Positions 50,532 through 59,296 of a stretch of 64,000 nt of DNA are shown in pieces; positions within the stretch are counted from its first letter, which is position 1, and each line of letters opens with the position of its first letter. This DNA comes from an uncultured Chitinophaga sp. GTDB lineage: Bacteria; Bacteroidota; Bacteroidia; Chitinophagales; Chitinophagaceae. Below the pieces are notes generated by a model. That model did no database searches and had not been told where the DNA came from. It saw nothing but the letters and a program-made list of their open reading frames with translations. The stretch covers positions 194,229-258,228 of the forward strand of contig NZ_CALEJS010000026.1 in assembly GCF_937898475.1 (NCBI RefSeq), given 5' to 3'. The position numbers and the translations under genes were made by a program.

Positions 50532-52058
50532 CTAATCTGTTTTCTTTTTTATTTGCGGATTAAAGATCAGGAAACTGATCAGCGCAAGCATGGATACGCC
50601 CGCGCCTCCGTACAAAAAGACTCTACCGAAGCCCTGTTCCAGCGCTTTGCCGAAAACCTTTTGCTGAGAGATGCCCATTAGTGTTTCGGTATTCATTACC
50701 TGTTCCATTGTCAGGCTGCCGGCTACAAGTTGTTTGGATAATGCAAAGAGCTGATCCGGTGTGGCCAGCGGTAATGCATCTTCCAGGTAAGAAAAGGTGC
50801 CCTGCACTAGCAGGAAGCCCATCAGCGCAATATTGATTGCCAGGGTGATCAGCCGGCTGCTGACGTCTATCCCGGAAGCCATGCCTGCACGATCTCCCGG
50901 AACCGCAGCCGTGGCAGTATTCGTAACCGGCGTATTCACCATTCCCAGTCCGCTGCCGGCTAATACGCAGCCTGTTAGAAGGAGCTGCCAGCCGGCTATT
51001 CCGCCGGCATACATGGTAAAGAAGCCGGTGCCGATCAGTAGAAGACCAGCCGGGATCACACGTCCGGCGCCATACCGTAGCATGAGGCGCTCGCCTGCAG
51101 GTGGAAACAGCAGGGTGGGTACCGTATAGGCCAACAGGCACATACTGGTGGTCAGTGTATCATAATGCAGCACTGCCTGGAAATAGAGCGGAAGAAAGAC
51201 CATCAGCGGCCAGAAGGAAAAATTCATCCCGATGCAGCCCATGATCGCTCCCGTAAACTGTCGTACCCTGAATACCTTAAAGTCGATCATCGGATAGGGC
51301 TGGCGAAGCTCTGCCAATATAAACAGTATCACCAGCAGCACGGCGGCCAGCAGTACCAGCAGGGAAAAGCTGCTGCTAAAACCGTTTTCAGGTCCCTGCG
51401 TAATATAATAGGTGAGGGCGAACACCGCGGCGGACAGCAGCAGTATCCCGGTTAGATCCAGCCTGGCAGCATGGGGATCCCTCGATTCGGTAATAGACGG
51501 CCTGGCAAGTAGAACCGTTCCCAGCGCGAGCCCCCCATGTACCAGGAATACCCACCTCCAGTTGATCGTTTCGCTGATGATGCCGCCGATGATCGGTCCG
51601 AAACCCAGCCCGATGCCGGCGATGATCCCCCAGGCGGCAAAAGCCTTGCTTCGTTGCGGCCCGTCCGGGAACTGGTGAGAGAGGAGCGCAATGGTGCAAA
51701 TGAACATGGCCCCGCCGGTCATACCCTGGAAGAAACGGCTGGCGATCAGCAATTCCGTACTACCAGCCGCACCGCAAATAATGGAAGTGATGCCAAAGCC
51801 AATGACATTGGCAATAAACACCTTTTTACGCCCGAAACGGTCTGCCAGGGTACCTGTGCCCATCAGCACCATCGTACAGGCAATGGTATAGGCGTTCATG
51901 ATCCATTGCAGCTGGCTGAAGTTACTGCCCAGTGCTTTTTCAAGTGTGGGAAGAATAACCGGAACGCTGGTGATCTCTAATCCAAACATGAGCGCCGCCA
52001 GGCAGATGGTGATCAGCGCGCGCCAGTTCGTTAATTGTCCTTGATCCTGATTTTGCAT
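50532..52058 (-). CDS. DHA2-family MFS drug exporter (EmrB/QacA type)
   Basis: 508 residues, 14 predicted membrane spans. Motif A-like GTLADRFGRKKVFIANV in loop 2-3 and motif C-like GPIIGGIISETINWRWVF are those of DHA2 antiporters. LDEP-like motifs are absent, so it is not an ABC protein. It exports hydrophobic or cationic compounds with proton exchange across the inner membrane. No membrane-fusion gene lies beside it. Divergent AraC gene at 52142 with a palindrome between them, so regulated by it, by context. The substrate is unknown. Confidence 0.9.
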   Translation of the reverse strand: MQNQDQGQLTNWRALITICLAALMFGLEITSVPVILPTLEKALGSNFSQLQWIMNAYTIACTMVLMGTGTLADRFGRKKVFIANVIGFGITSIICGAAGSTELLIASRFFQGMTGGAMFICTIALLSHQFPDGPQRSKAFAAWGIIAGIGLGFGPIIGGIISETINWRWVFLVHGGLALGTVLLARPSITESRDPHAARLDLTGILLLSAAVFALTYYITQGPENGFSSSFSLLVLLAAVLLVILFILAELRQPYPMIDFKVFRVRQFTGAIMGCIGMNFSFWPLMVFLPLYFQAVLHYDTLTTSMCLLAYTVPTLLFPPAGERLMLRYGAGRVIPAGLLLIGTGFFTMYAGGIAGWQLLLTGCVLAGSGLGMVNTPVTNTATAAVPGDRAGMASGIDVSSRLITLAINIALMGFLLVQGTFSYLEDALPLATPDQLFALSKQLVAGSLTMEQVMNTETLMGISQQKVFGKALEQGFGRVFLYGGAGVSMLALISFLIFNPQIKKKTD

Positions 52059-52084
52059 GGTTGTAGAATGAGTTGGCTAAATTA

Positions 52085-52110
52085 TACCGGTGTTTTTCTA
52101 AAAATCGGTA
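52085..52110. promoter_or_regulatory. Palindromic element between MFS and AraC genes
   Basis: TACCG (52085-52089) pairs with CGGTA (52106-52110) and TTTTT (52093-52097) with AAAAA (52100-52104). It lies between two divergent starts, a natural place for an operator of the AraC protein. Confidence 0.5.
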
Positions 52111-52129
52111 CATCTTTTATAAAAAAGGG

Positions 52130-52137
52130 TACTTTTA
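52130..52137 (+). promoter_or_regulatory. TACTTTTA -7-like element, AraC gene
   Basis: One base off TAnnTTTG (final A for G), ending 4 bases before ATG 52142, the same spacing as at three other AraC genes. Confidence 0.5.
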
Positions 52138-52141
52138 CAAT

Positions 52142-53002
52142 ATGGTAAGGGCAACAATGCATACCTCACTGGAAGTGATCCGCCAGCATATGGAGGCAAT
52201 ATCCCATGTAGACTGTAAGAATAATTTCTTCCAGATCTGTATTGTAGTGAGCGGTAAGGGTTACCTGGGGCTGGATGCTCATCGTACTGCATTTAAACCG
52301 GGCAGCGTGATCCTGCTTACTCCGGACGATGTTCATCACTTTGAGCTGGAGCAGCCCGCAGAATTCCTGATGGTGCGTTTCAGCAGTAGTTATATCCGCG
52401 CCTTTGAATGGAAGAAGATGAACCAGATGGAATGCATCCTGTACTATGCCCGTCACTTTAGTGGCTGCATTATGAAATTACCGGCTGACAATGTACTGGT
52501 ACAGGCTATTACTAAGTCGCTGCTGCATTCGCTGGATCATCCGGACCTTTACCAGGAAGATATTATAAAGCATTTCGTGAATGCCCTGATCGTTATTGCA
52601 GCCCGCAATATTGAGAAAGCGGGGCCCCCGGCAGCCTCGGAGAATACGGACAAGAAACTGCTGGATATCATCCATTACATAGAAGATCATATATTCGATC
52701 CCGCCAAATTAAAGGCAGCCGCCATCGGGAAGGCCTTTGGCGTTTCTGCCGGCTATATCGGGCAGTACTTCCAGCGGCATTCCGGTGAAACGCTGCAGCA
52801 TTTTATTACCCAGTATAAAATGCGGCTCATTGAACACCGGTTGAAGTTCAGTGACATGCGTGTGAACGAAATTGCCCTGGAGTTTGGTTTCACCGATGAA
52901 AGCCATTTGAATAAATATTTCAAAAAGCAGAAGGGAGTGCCCCTTACGAGTTTCCGGAAACAGTTTGCAGCTTCAAAAGCCCTCGCCAATGCCGCTCCGT
53001 AA
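52142..53002 (+). CDS. AraC-family regulator, divergent from the DHA2 exporter
   Basis: 286 residues from ATG 52142, chosen over an upstream in-frame codon at 52073 because of the -7 box. Sensor cupin ~15-100 (CIVVSGKGYLGLDAHRTAF, LLTPDDVHHFELEQP); HTH part ~195-280: LKAAAIGKAFGVSAGYIGQYFQRHSGE and RVNEIALEFGFTDESHLNKYFKKQKGVPLTSFR. It probably senses a compound that the exporter removes. Not a close paralogue of the 5771 group. The ligand is unknown. Confidence 0.88.
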   Translation: MVRATMHTSLEVIRQHMEAISHVDCKNNFFQICIVVSGKGYLGLDAHRTAFKPGSVILLTPDDVHHFELEQPAEFLMVRFSSSYIRAFEWKKMNQMECILYYARHFSGCIMKLPADNVLVQAITKSLLHSLDHPDLYQEDIIKHFVNALIVIAARNIEKAGPPAASENTDKKLLDIIHYIEDHIFDPAKLKAAAIGKAFGVSAGYIGQYFQRHSGETLQHFITQYKMRLIEHRLKFSDMRVNEIALEFGFTDESHLNKYFKKQKGVPLTSFRKQFAASKALANAAP

Positions 53003-53138
53003 CAATAATATGAAGCGGGCATACATGTTAATATCATTTGATCATTGGATAAAATATATTCACTCAAACACACCAACTCTTCATAGTTTCATGGCTTTAT
53101 AATCGGTTAGCTATATAAGATTGATGAAAATTGCAACT

Positions 53139-56100
53139 ATGAAAGTGTCCAAAGTATGCTTGTGTGCCATGCTGTTTGCTGCTGTTCTGACCGGGAGCCT
53201 TTTAACGGCCCATGCACAGAACGGAGACCAGATACTGGATGGCATTGGTGAAACAGGAATGATTGCACGTTATGTGTTTAACGGGGATGCCAGGGACTGG
53301 TCCCGAAATAACCTGCATGCCAGGGTGCAGGGGGCCGTTCAGTTTGTGAATGATAACCGCTTTGGAAAAGTATTGTCGCTCCCGGGTGATAACAATACTT
53401 TCCTGGCGATCCCGGGAGAAGCATTAACCGATTTAGAATCGCTCAGTATATCAGGCTGGATCTACCTGCGTTCAAAGCAGGCGGGCCAGCACTTCTTTGA
53501 TTTCGGAAAGGATGCCGCCAGGCACTTTTTTGCCGCTCCTGCGGGCTCCGGTGCCGCAGAAGGTTACCAGGCACTGGTAACAGCAGGGAAGGGCGATACA
53601 AAAGGGGCCCTTGCTCCCGCAATACCAACCAATAAATGGGTGCATCTCGCTATAGTAATAGATATCCCTTCAAAATTGCTGACCACTTATGTTGATAGTA
53701 AACCGGTGGGCAGGGCGACAGATATCCCTGTGGAGTTGACAGATGTTTTCGGTCAGCAGCCGCGGGAAGCGCAGCTGTATATCGGGAAGTCATTATCGCC
53801 GGGAAGTCCCAACCTCAATGCCCTGGTACATGATTTTCGTATTTACCGCGTTCCCCTGAGTGCACGGCAGGTGGCCGGCATTTATAACAATGCCCGGGGG
53901 AACCGCAACATTAATGAAGGCTCGGTCAACACCAGGGGAAGCCGTGCGGAAGATGACCTTCCCCGCTTTTCTCCGGAAACGGCTCAGCTTTATAATAAAT
54001 ATTTAGTGCAGGTGTCTGATGTGAAAGTGGAAACAACTGTAGGTGATCTGCCAAGGTTACCCAGTTACGTACCAGGTACTTACCGGGATGAAATGAAAGA
54101 CAAAGGTCCCAAAGTACGTGTAGTATGGCCTGCTGCAACAGACAACAGCGCGGTGCTTCAGCCAGGATCCTATACCATTACCGGGCGGGTGGCAGGAACC
54201 AATTTTCAGCCAAAGGCATTTGTCACCGTAAAGGCGCCTGCCAGATCCGCTACGCCGGGCTTAAAGCTGGCAGCCTTTGAGCTGGGACAGGTAACGCTGA
54301 AAACAGATGCGCAGGGGCATGAAACCCAGTTTATTGAAAACCGTGATAAGTTTATTAACACACTGGCCAAAACCGATCCTAACTCCTTTCTCTATATGTT
54401 CCGCCATGCCTTTGGTCAGCAACAACCCGAAGGCGCGAAGCCACTGGGTGTATGGGACAGCCGGGATACAAAATTAAGAGGGCACGCCACAGGCCACTAC
54501 CTCACCGCAATTGCACAGGCTTACGCCGGTACAGGATATGACAAGGCCCTGCAGGCCAATTTCGCCGGTAAAATGGAGTATATGGTAAATGTGCTTTATG
54601 ATCTATCGCAATTATCCGGAAAGGCAAAAGAAGCAGGCGGTCCGCATGTATCCGATCCGGCAGCAGTACCATACGGTCCCGGCAAATCAGCTTTTGATTC
54701 AGACCTGAGTGATGAGGGCATCCGTACCGACTATTGGAACTGGGGAACAGGATTTATCAGCGCGTATCCGCCGGATCAGTTTATCATGCTGGAGCAGGGC
54801 GCTAAGTACGGAGGACAGAAAAACCAGATCTGGGCGCCGTATTACACATTGCACAAGATACTGGCTGGCTTAATGGATGTATATGAAGTGAGCGCCAATA
54901 AAAAAGCGCTTGCCATTGCAGATGGCATGGGTGAATGGGTATATGCCCGGCTAAGCAAGCTGCCCACGGATACTCTTATAAAAATGTGGAATACCTACAT
55001 TGCTGGCGAGTTTGGAGGCATGAATGAAGCAATGGCCCGGTTGTACCGCCTTACCGGTAAACAGGAACACCTGAAGACAGCGCAGTTGTTCGATAATATC
55101 AGGGTGTTCTTTGGCGATACTGCACATTCACATGGCCTGGCCAGGAACGTGGATCTCTTCCGTGGACTGCACGCCAATCAGCATATACCGCAGATTGTAG
55201 GAAGTATCGAAATGTACCGGGTATCCAATAACCCGGAATATTATAAAGTGGCGGATAACTTCTGGTACAAAATGGTCAATGACTATATGTACAGCATCGG
55301 CGGCGTTGCCGGTGCACGTAATCCCAACAATGCAGAATGTTTTATCAGTCAGCCAGGCACATTGTATGAAAACGGCTTCGCTGCCGGTGGACAAAATGAG
55401 ACCTGCGCTACCTATAACATGTTGAAACTGACGGGCGACCTCTTTCTCTTTGATCAGCGTGCAGACCTGATGGATTATTACGAGCGCGCCTTGTACAACG
55501 ATATCCTGGCTTCTGTAGCTGAACACACGCCTGCCAACACCTATCATATTCCATTGCGGCCAGGGTCTGTCAAGCAATTTGGCAACCCGGATATGACGGG
55601 CTTCACCTGTTGTAACGGCACAGCATTGGAAAGCAGTACCAAGCTGCAGAACTCAATTTACTTTAAAAGCAGGGATAACCAGGCGCTTTATGTTAACCTG
55701 TATATCCCCTCAACATTGGAATGGACGGAGCGCGGGATAACTATAGACCAGACAACCAATTTTCCGTACGAAGACAATACCCGTTTAACGATTAAGGGCA
55801 GTGGGAAATTTGATATCCATGTGCGCGTACCTGGCTGGGCTACCAAAGGATTCTTTGTAAAGATCAATGGTGTAGCACAAAAGCTGCCTGCCAGGCCAGG
55901 CTCCTACCTGAAAATAAGCCGCAACTGGAAAGACGGGGATGTGATAGAACTGACAATGCCCTTCCAATTCCATTTAGACCCGGTGATGGATCAGCAGAAC
56001 ATCGCCAGCCTGTTTTACGGGCCTATCCTGCTGGCAGCGCAGGAGCCTGAAGCAAGAAAAGAATGGCGTAAAATAACTTTGGATGCGGAAGATATCAGCA

Positions 56101-56216
56101 GATCCATCAAAGGTGATCCTGAACAGTTAGTATTCACGATAGACGGTGTGGTTTTCAAACCATTTTATAAAACTTACGGGCGTCATTCCGTTTACCTGGA
56201 TGTTACGTTGAAATAA
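53139..56216 (+). CDS. Secreted LamG-Ig-GH127 beta-L-arabinofuranosidase
   Basis: 1025 residues from ATG 53139 (MKVSKVCLCAMLFAAVLTG, a signal peptide; upstream ATG 53124 also in frame). LamG/concanavalin-like domain ~25-260 (GMIARYVFNGDARDWSRNN), Ig-like domain ~295-365, then GH127 (DUF1680) ~370-1020. The zinc-cysteine centre is visible: NETCATYNMLK and FTCCNGTALES, with the last two Cys including the nucleophile. It should release beta-L-arabinofuranose from arabinan or glycoprotein. A GH43 gene is 9 kb upstream. Alone here, without SusCD. GH146 is the main alternative. Confidence 0.9.
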   Translation: MKVSKVCLCAMLFAAVLTGSLLTAHAQNGDQILDGIGETGMIARYVFNGDARDWSRNNLHARVQGAVQFVNDNRFGKVLSLPGDNNTFLAIPGEALTDLESLSISGWIYLRSKQAGQHFFDFGKDAARHFFAAPAGSGAAEGYQALVTAGKGDTKGALAPAIPTNKWVHLAIVIDIPSKLLTTYVDSKPVGRATDIPVELTDVFGQQPREAQLYIGKSLSPGSPNLNALVHDFRIYRVPLSARQVAGIYNNARGNRNINEGSVNTRGSRAEDDLPRFSPETAQLYNKYLVQVSDVKVETTVGDLPRLPSYVPGTYRDEMKDKGPKVRVVWPAATDNSAVLQPGSYTITGRVAGTNFQPKAFVTVKAPARSATPGLKLAAFELGQVTLKTDAQGHETQFIENRDKFINTLAKTDPNSFLYMFRHAFGQQQPEGAKPLGVWDSRDTKLRGHATGHYLTAIAQAYAGTGYDKALQANFAGKMEYMVNVLYDLSQLSGKAKEAGGPHVSDPAAVPYGPGKSAFDSDLSDEGIRTDYWNWGTGFISAYPPDQFIMLEQGAKYGGQKNQIWAPYYTLHKILAGLMDVYEVSANKKALAIADGMGEWVYARLSKLPTDTLIKMWNTYIAGEFGGMNEAMARLYRLTGKQEHLKTAQLFDNIRVFFGDTAHSHGLARNVDLFRGLHANQHIPQIVGSIEMYRVSNNPEYYKVADNFWYKMVNDYMYSIGGVAGARNPNNAECFISQPGTLYENGFAAGGQNETCATYNMLKLTGDLFLFDQRADLMDYYERALYNDILASVAEHTPANTYHIPLRPGSVKQFGNPDMTGFTCCNGTALESSTKLQNSIYFKSRDNQALYVNLYIPSTLEWTERGITIDQTTNFPYEDNTRLTIKGSGKFDIHVRVPGWATKGFFVKINGVAQKLPARPGSYLKISRNWKDGDVIELTMPFQFHLDPVMDQQNIASLFYGPILLAAQEPEARKEWRKITLDAEDISRSIKGDPEQLVFTIDGVVFKPFYKTYGRHSVYLDVTLK

Positions 56217-56476
56217 ACTTTTACTGTTAAAAACCCGGAGTAATACGGCCTCACTGGAGAATGTGAACGGCGTCTGCATACAGAAATGAAATACCCCACT
56301 ACACGGGGCTATATCCGGGCTGCAAAAAAATAAACTGTAAGACGGGTGGTGTCTTTTAAAAAGGAGTTTTCTCGGAGAAATGTACTAAATTGTTCCCCGT
56401 AAAACTGCCACAACAAGAGACAATTCTATGGATCCCTTTAGGTCCCTCAATTTATTCACCCTAATTCAAAAGAACC

Positions 56477-57475
56477 ATGACATCACTCAATGGTAGCCCT
56501 GCTACTTTGTCTAACCAGCAAATCGCTGTATTACTTTGCGGCCTGAGCTATAATGATCCGCAAACCAATATTGGTACCTACCTTCCCGGCTGGAGTATTG
56601 TATGGAATGGTCAGGTAACAACTGACGGTAACTATGCCTTTATTGCCGCCAATGAAGATGCCTCTATCCATGCAGTAGCTATCCGCGGTTCACTGCCGCC
56701 TTTTGATGTAAGCTGGGATAGTTTTGCCAACTGGGTACTGGAAGATTTGGACGTGATCACTACAGTGGATTGGAGCTATGTATCGCCAACTACCACCGGT
56801 GCCAAGATCACTGCTGGCGCCAACCGGGCATTTACCCAGGTAAACGAGATGCAGAATGCCACCACCAGCAGCACCGATACAACGACTATCATTGGATACC
56901 TGGAAGCCAATGCGCTGCACAGCAACCAGCAGCTGATCATTACAGGTCACAGCCTGGGCGGGAATGTAGCCAATGTATTTGCTTCTTATTTTATCAACAC
57001 ACATGCGTCCTTCGCCAGCCAGACCACCCTGGTTACCTTTGCCGCTCCGGCGCCTGGTAACAAGCCATTTGCACAAGACCTGGACAACAAACTTTCCAAC
57101 GCATGGCACTATGAAAATACTTACGACATTGTGCCGAAGTTCCCGGTAGACAGTTCCATACTGGAGCTCGCCTTAATGTATCTTGGTGGTCCTGCCTCAC
57201 GTTTAATATCTGTTACGTACAAGGGGAAAACCGTAAATTTGGCGGAGGCCTTTGCCACGCTGGCCGGCGCCTTCATGATATACGGCTATACCCAGCAGAC
57301 AAAACATTATACAACCTTTTTAGCGGAAATCGACAGCCAGTACACACAGAATACCTTTGAAGACTTCTTTCAGCAGGCAGGTTACCAGCACCAGGTGATG
57401 CACTATGCAAGCTATCTGGGCGTAACGCTGCCATCAACATCCACCCTGGCAGAGCAGGGGAGGCTGGTGAAATAA
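56477..57475 (+). CDS. Class 3 (fungal-type) lipase-like hydrolase
   Basis: 332 residues, no signal peptide. Alpha/beta-hydrolase with nucleophile Ser in ITGHSLGGNVANVFA (~157), likely Asp in YDIVPKFP (~220) and His in HYASYLGV near 310 or the His of YQHQVMH. AVAIRGS and LVTFAAPAPGNKPFA are lipase-3 blocks. It may cut acyl esters inside the cell or be exported by another route. A perfect terminator follows (57492-57532). The 260-base upstream gap shows no clear promoter. The LMF-like gene is too far away to pair with it. Confidence 0.85.
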   Translation: MTSLNGSPATLSNQQIAVLLCGLSYNDPQTNIGTYLPGWSIVWNGQVTTDGNYAFIAANEDASIHAVAIRGSLPPFDVSWDSFANWVLEDLDVITTVDWSYVSPTTTGAKITAGANRAFTQVNEMQNATTSSTDTTTIIGYLEANALHSNQQLIITGHSLGGNVANVFASYFINTHASFASQTTLVTFAAPAPGNKPFAQDLDNKLSNAWHYENTYDIVPKFPVDSSILELALMYLGGPASRLISVTYKGKTVNLAEAFATLAGAFMIYGYTQQTKHYTTFLAEIDSQYTQNTFEDFFQQAGYQHQVMHYASYLGVTLPSTSTLAEQGRLVK

Positions 57476-57491
57476 GATCGTAACTGAAGAA

Positions 57492-57532
57492 AGGAGGCTG
57501 TATTTGCAAGCAGTACAATACAGCCTCTTTTT
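57492..57532 (+). terminator. Intrinsic terminator after the lipase gene
   Basis: GAGGCTGTATT (57494-57504) and AATACAGCCTC (57517-57527), 11-bp perfect arms, then five T. It lies 19 bases past the stop and 18 before the EthD start. Confidence 0.88.
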
Positions 57533-57549
57533 ACTAAAAATAAATGATC

Positions 57550-57933
57550 ATGAAGCAGAAATTACTGTTATCCTTATTGCTGGTAACTGCCAGCTTGTTT
57601 GCATTCGGCCAGGAAAAGGGCTTGACTAAGATATCTGTCATGTATCCCTATGCTGAAGGTAAGACTTTCAATATGGAATACTACGAAACCAGGCACATGC
57701 CCATGGTGGCGGCTTATTTAGGTGAAAACCTGGTGAAGTATACTATTGAAAAAGGACTTTCTGCCGGCGCGCCCAACCAGCCTTTACCTTTTATGGCTAT
57801 CGGAGCCTTTTATGTAAAAAGCTTAAGTGAATACCAATCCGCAATCGCGCCAAATATTGATAAAATCCGTGCGGACATTGCAAACTACACCAATGCTGTT
57901 CCTGTAATTCTGGTGAGTGAGGTGGTGAAATAG
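57550..57933 (+). CDS. EthD-family protein, exported
   Basis: 127 residues from ATG 57550 (or 57544). Signal peptide MKQKLLLSLLLVTASLFAFG. The EthD/dimeric alpha-beta barrel core is TKISVMYPYAEGKTFNMEYYETRHMPMV, with the usual Tyr and His-Met-Pro. EthD proteins were first linked to ethyl tert-butyl ether breakdown, but most have no proved role; the exported form is unusual. Follows the lipase terminator, so it has its own transcript, though no -7 box is obvious. Confidence 0.83.
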   Translation: MKQKLLLSLLLVTASLFAFGQEKGLTKISVMYPYAEGKTFNMEYYETRHMPMVAAYLGENLVKYTIEKGLSAGAPNQPLPFMAIGAFYVKSLSEYQSAIAPNIDKIRADIANYTNAVPVILVSEVVK

Positions 57934-57978
57934 AGCGGGTTATTTACTTTTACCCAATCCTATTGGTGGAGGCTTCTG

Positions 57979-58260
57979 TAAGCTTTGGGGGCTAAGCCCA
58001 ACTTTACTTTAAAATAATTTCGTAAAATGCGAAGGATGTTCAAACCCCAGGTCATAGGCAATCCCGCTTATTGATTTTCCCGTACCTCGAAGCATCGTTT
58101 TGGCCTTCTCTGCCAGCTGAAGATGGATATGTTCCTGTGTGGTTTTACCGGTAAATTTATTCAGGAGATCTGACAGGTAATTGGGCGAAAGATTCAGTTT
58201 AGCGGCAAAGTATTTTAAACAGGCATGCCTACTTATACATTTAACGGTAAGAATTGAACA
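57979..58260 (-). pseudogene. C-terminal remnant of an AraC regulator with TAA in helix 2
   Basis: Reading left from 58260: FAAKLNLSPNYLSDLLNKFTG, TTQEHIHLQLAEKAKTML, ISGIAYDLGFEHPSHFTKLF, then TAA (58009-58011) where a Lys is expected, and SKVGLSPQS after it. So both HTH units are present but the N-terminal domain is lost and the end is cut by a single-codon stop. It matches the intact gene at 60468 in these segments and was likely a paralogue. It follows the EthD gene on the opposite strand. Confidence 0.8.
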
Positions 58261-58343
58261 TTTCTCTTAAACCGGGGATATACAGGAGGCTGTTAGTAAT
58301 CCGACAGCGTCTTTGCTGGCGTTCAATAAAGGGCTGTAGGTCT

Positions 58344-58396
58344 GTATACCCAATAGCGTGCCTTAGCTGAGGAGGAGCTATTGGGTATACTTTTTT
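58344..58396 (+). terminator. 14-bp perfect hairpin with T6
   Basis: GTATACCCAATAGC (58344-58357) and its exact inverse (58377-58390) are followed by TTTTTT (58391-58396). On the plus strand this is a model terminator, yet no plus-strand gene ends near it; on the minus strand it lies just past the class D enzyme stop. Confidence 0.8.
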
Positions 58397-59195
58397 AAAT
58401 TATTCCCAATTGCCTGAAAACTTCTATCGTAATTTCCTTCCTGCATTTTCCGAAATCCGGGTTCGGCACGCTTCTGTCCTTAATCAACCTGGTTGCAAAG
58501 AAATAAATATGTTCCCCACGTTCCAGGTAGCCCACCCACCAGCCGGTGTCTTTACCGTGGTCTCTTGTCCATCCTGTTTTTGCCCTTAATGTATAATCCG
58601 CTGTTTTTTGTTCAATCATCATATCCTTGAGTATCTTAAAGGAGGCTTTTTTGAAGGGCAGTGTTTCTTCATATACACCAATTAGTATTTCGATCTGGTT
58701 CGCAGGAGAAATTGCAAAATTCCCGAAATTCCAGAAGTCGTCATCCTTTACAGAAAGGTCTGCATTGCCGTATTTACTGGCCGTCAGGTAGTCTTTATAT
58801 TTAGCTTTGCCAATCTTCTTTGCCAGCTCCACATATGCCCAGCCGGCTGAGGCCTTGAAGGCTTCCTTCATGCTCATATCATGATAAATTTCCGGACGAT
58901 AGCTATATTTAACGGTGTCTGTCCATCCGGGCCAGGTAATGACCTGGTTTTCATCGGCAATTACACCCGATTCAAGCGCAATCAGGGTATTTATTATTTT
59001 GAAGGTCGATGCAGGCAGGGTAGGGGTATGGCTGTCATTGATATCACTTGATATCCATTTTTTCTCCTTGTAGTCAAACAAGGTGATGCTGCCTTTGATC
59101 CGGCAATCTTCGAATGGCCTGGCAAGGTTGATCTGCCCGAAAGAGGAGATAGTAACTATACAGCATAAAATAAGAAATATAGGTTGTTTAATCAT
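58395..59195 (-). CDS. Class D (OXA-type) beta-lactamase
   Basis: 266 residues from ATG 59195 (MIKQPIFLILCCIVTISSFG signal); a longer frame to 59252 is unsupported. The catalytic Ser and Lys lie in PASTFKI, SxV is SAGWAY instead of the usual SAV, YGN in KYGNADL, KTG in AKTGWTRD, and WVGYLE follows. It should hydrolyse beta-lactams in the periplasm by an acyl-enzyme on Ser with a carboxylated Lys. The SAG variant sits in the active-site wall and might alter spectrum. An aldo/keto reductase gene lies upstream by 101 bases; no regulator is linked. No sign of a cassette or integron. Confidence 0.87.
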   Translation of the reverse strand: MIKQPIFLILCCIVTISSFGQINLARPFEDCRIKGSITLFDYKEKKWISSDINDSHTPTLPASTFKIINTLIALESGVIADENQVITWPGWTDTVKYSYRPEIYHDMSMKEAFKASAGWAYVELAKKIGKAKYKDYLTASKYGNADLSVKDDDFWNFGNFAISPANQIEILIGVYEETLPFKKASFKILKDMMIEQKTADYTLRAKTGWTRDHGKDTGWWVGYLERGEHIYFFATRLIKDRSVPNPDFGKCRKEITIEVFRQLGII

Positions 59196-59296
59196 AGCCG
59201 TAAAAGATACAAAAACAGGGGCAGCTTTGTTATCTTTTTTGTAACCATTCATGATGGTTTAATGTAATTCAGCCACCCCTGCCGGTCTGCAGTTGT

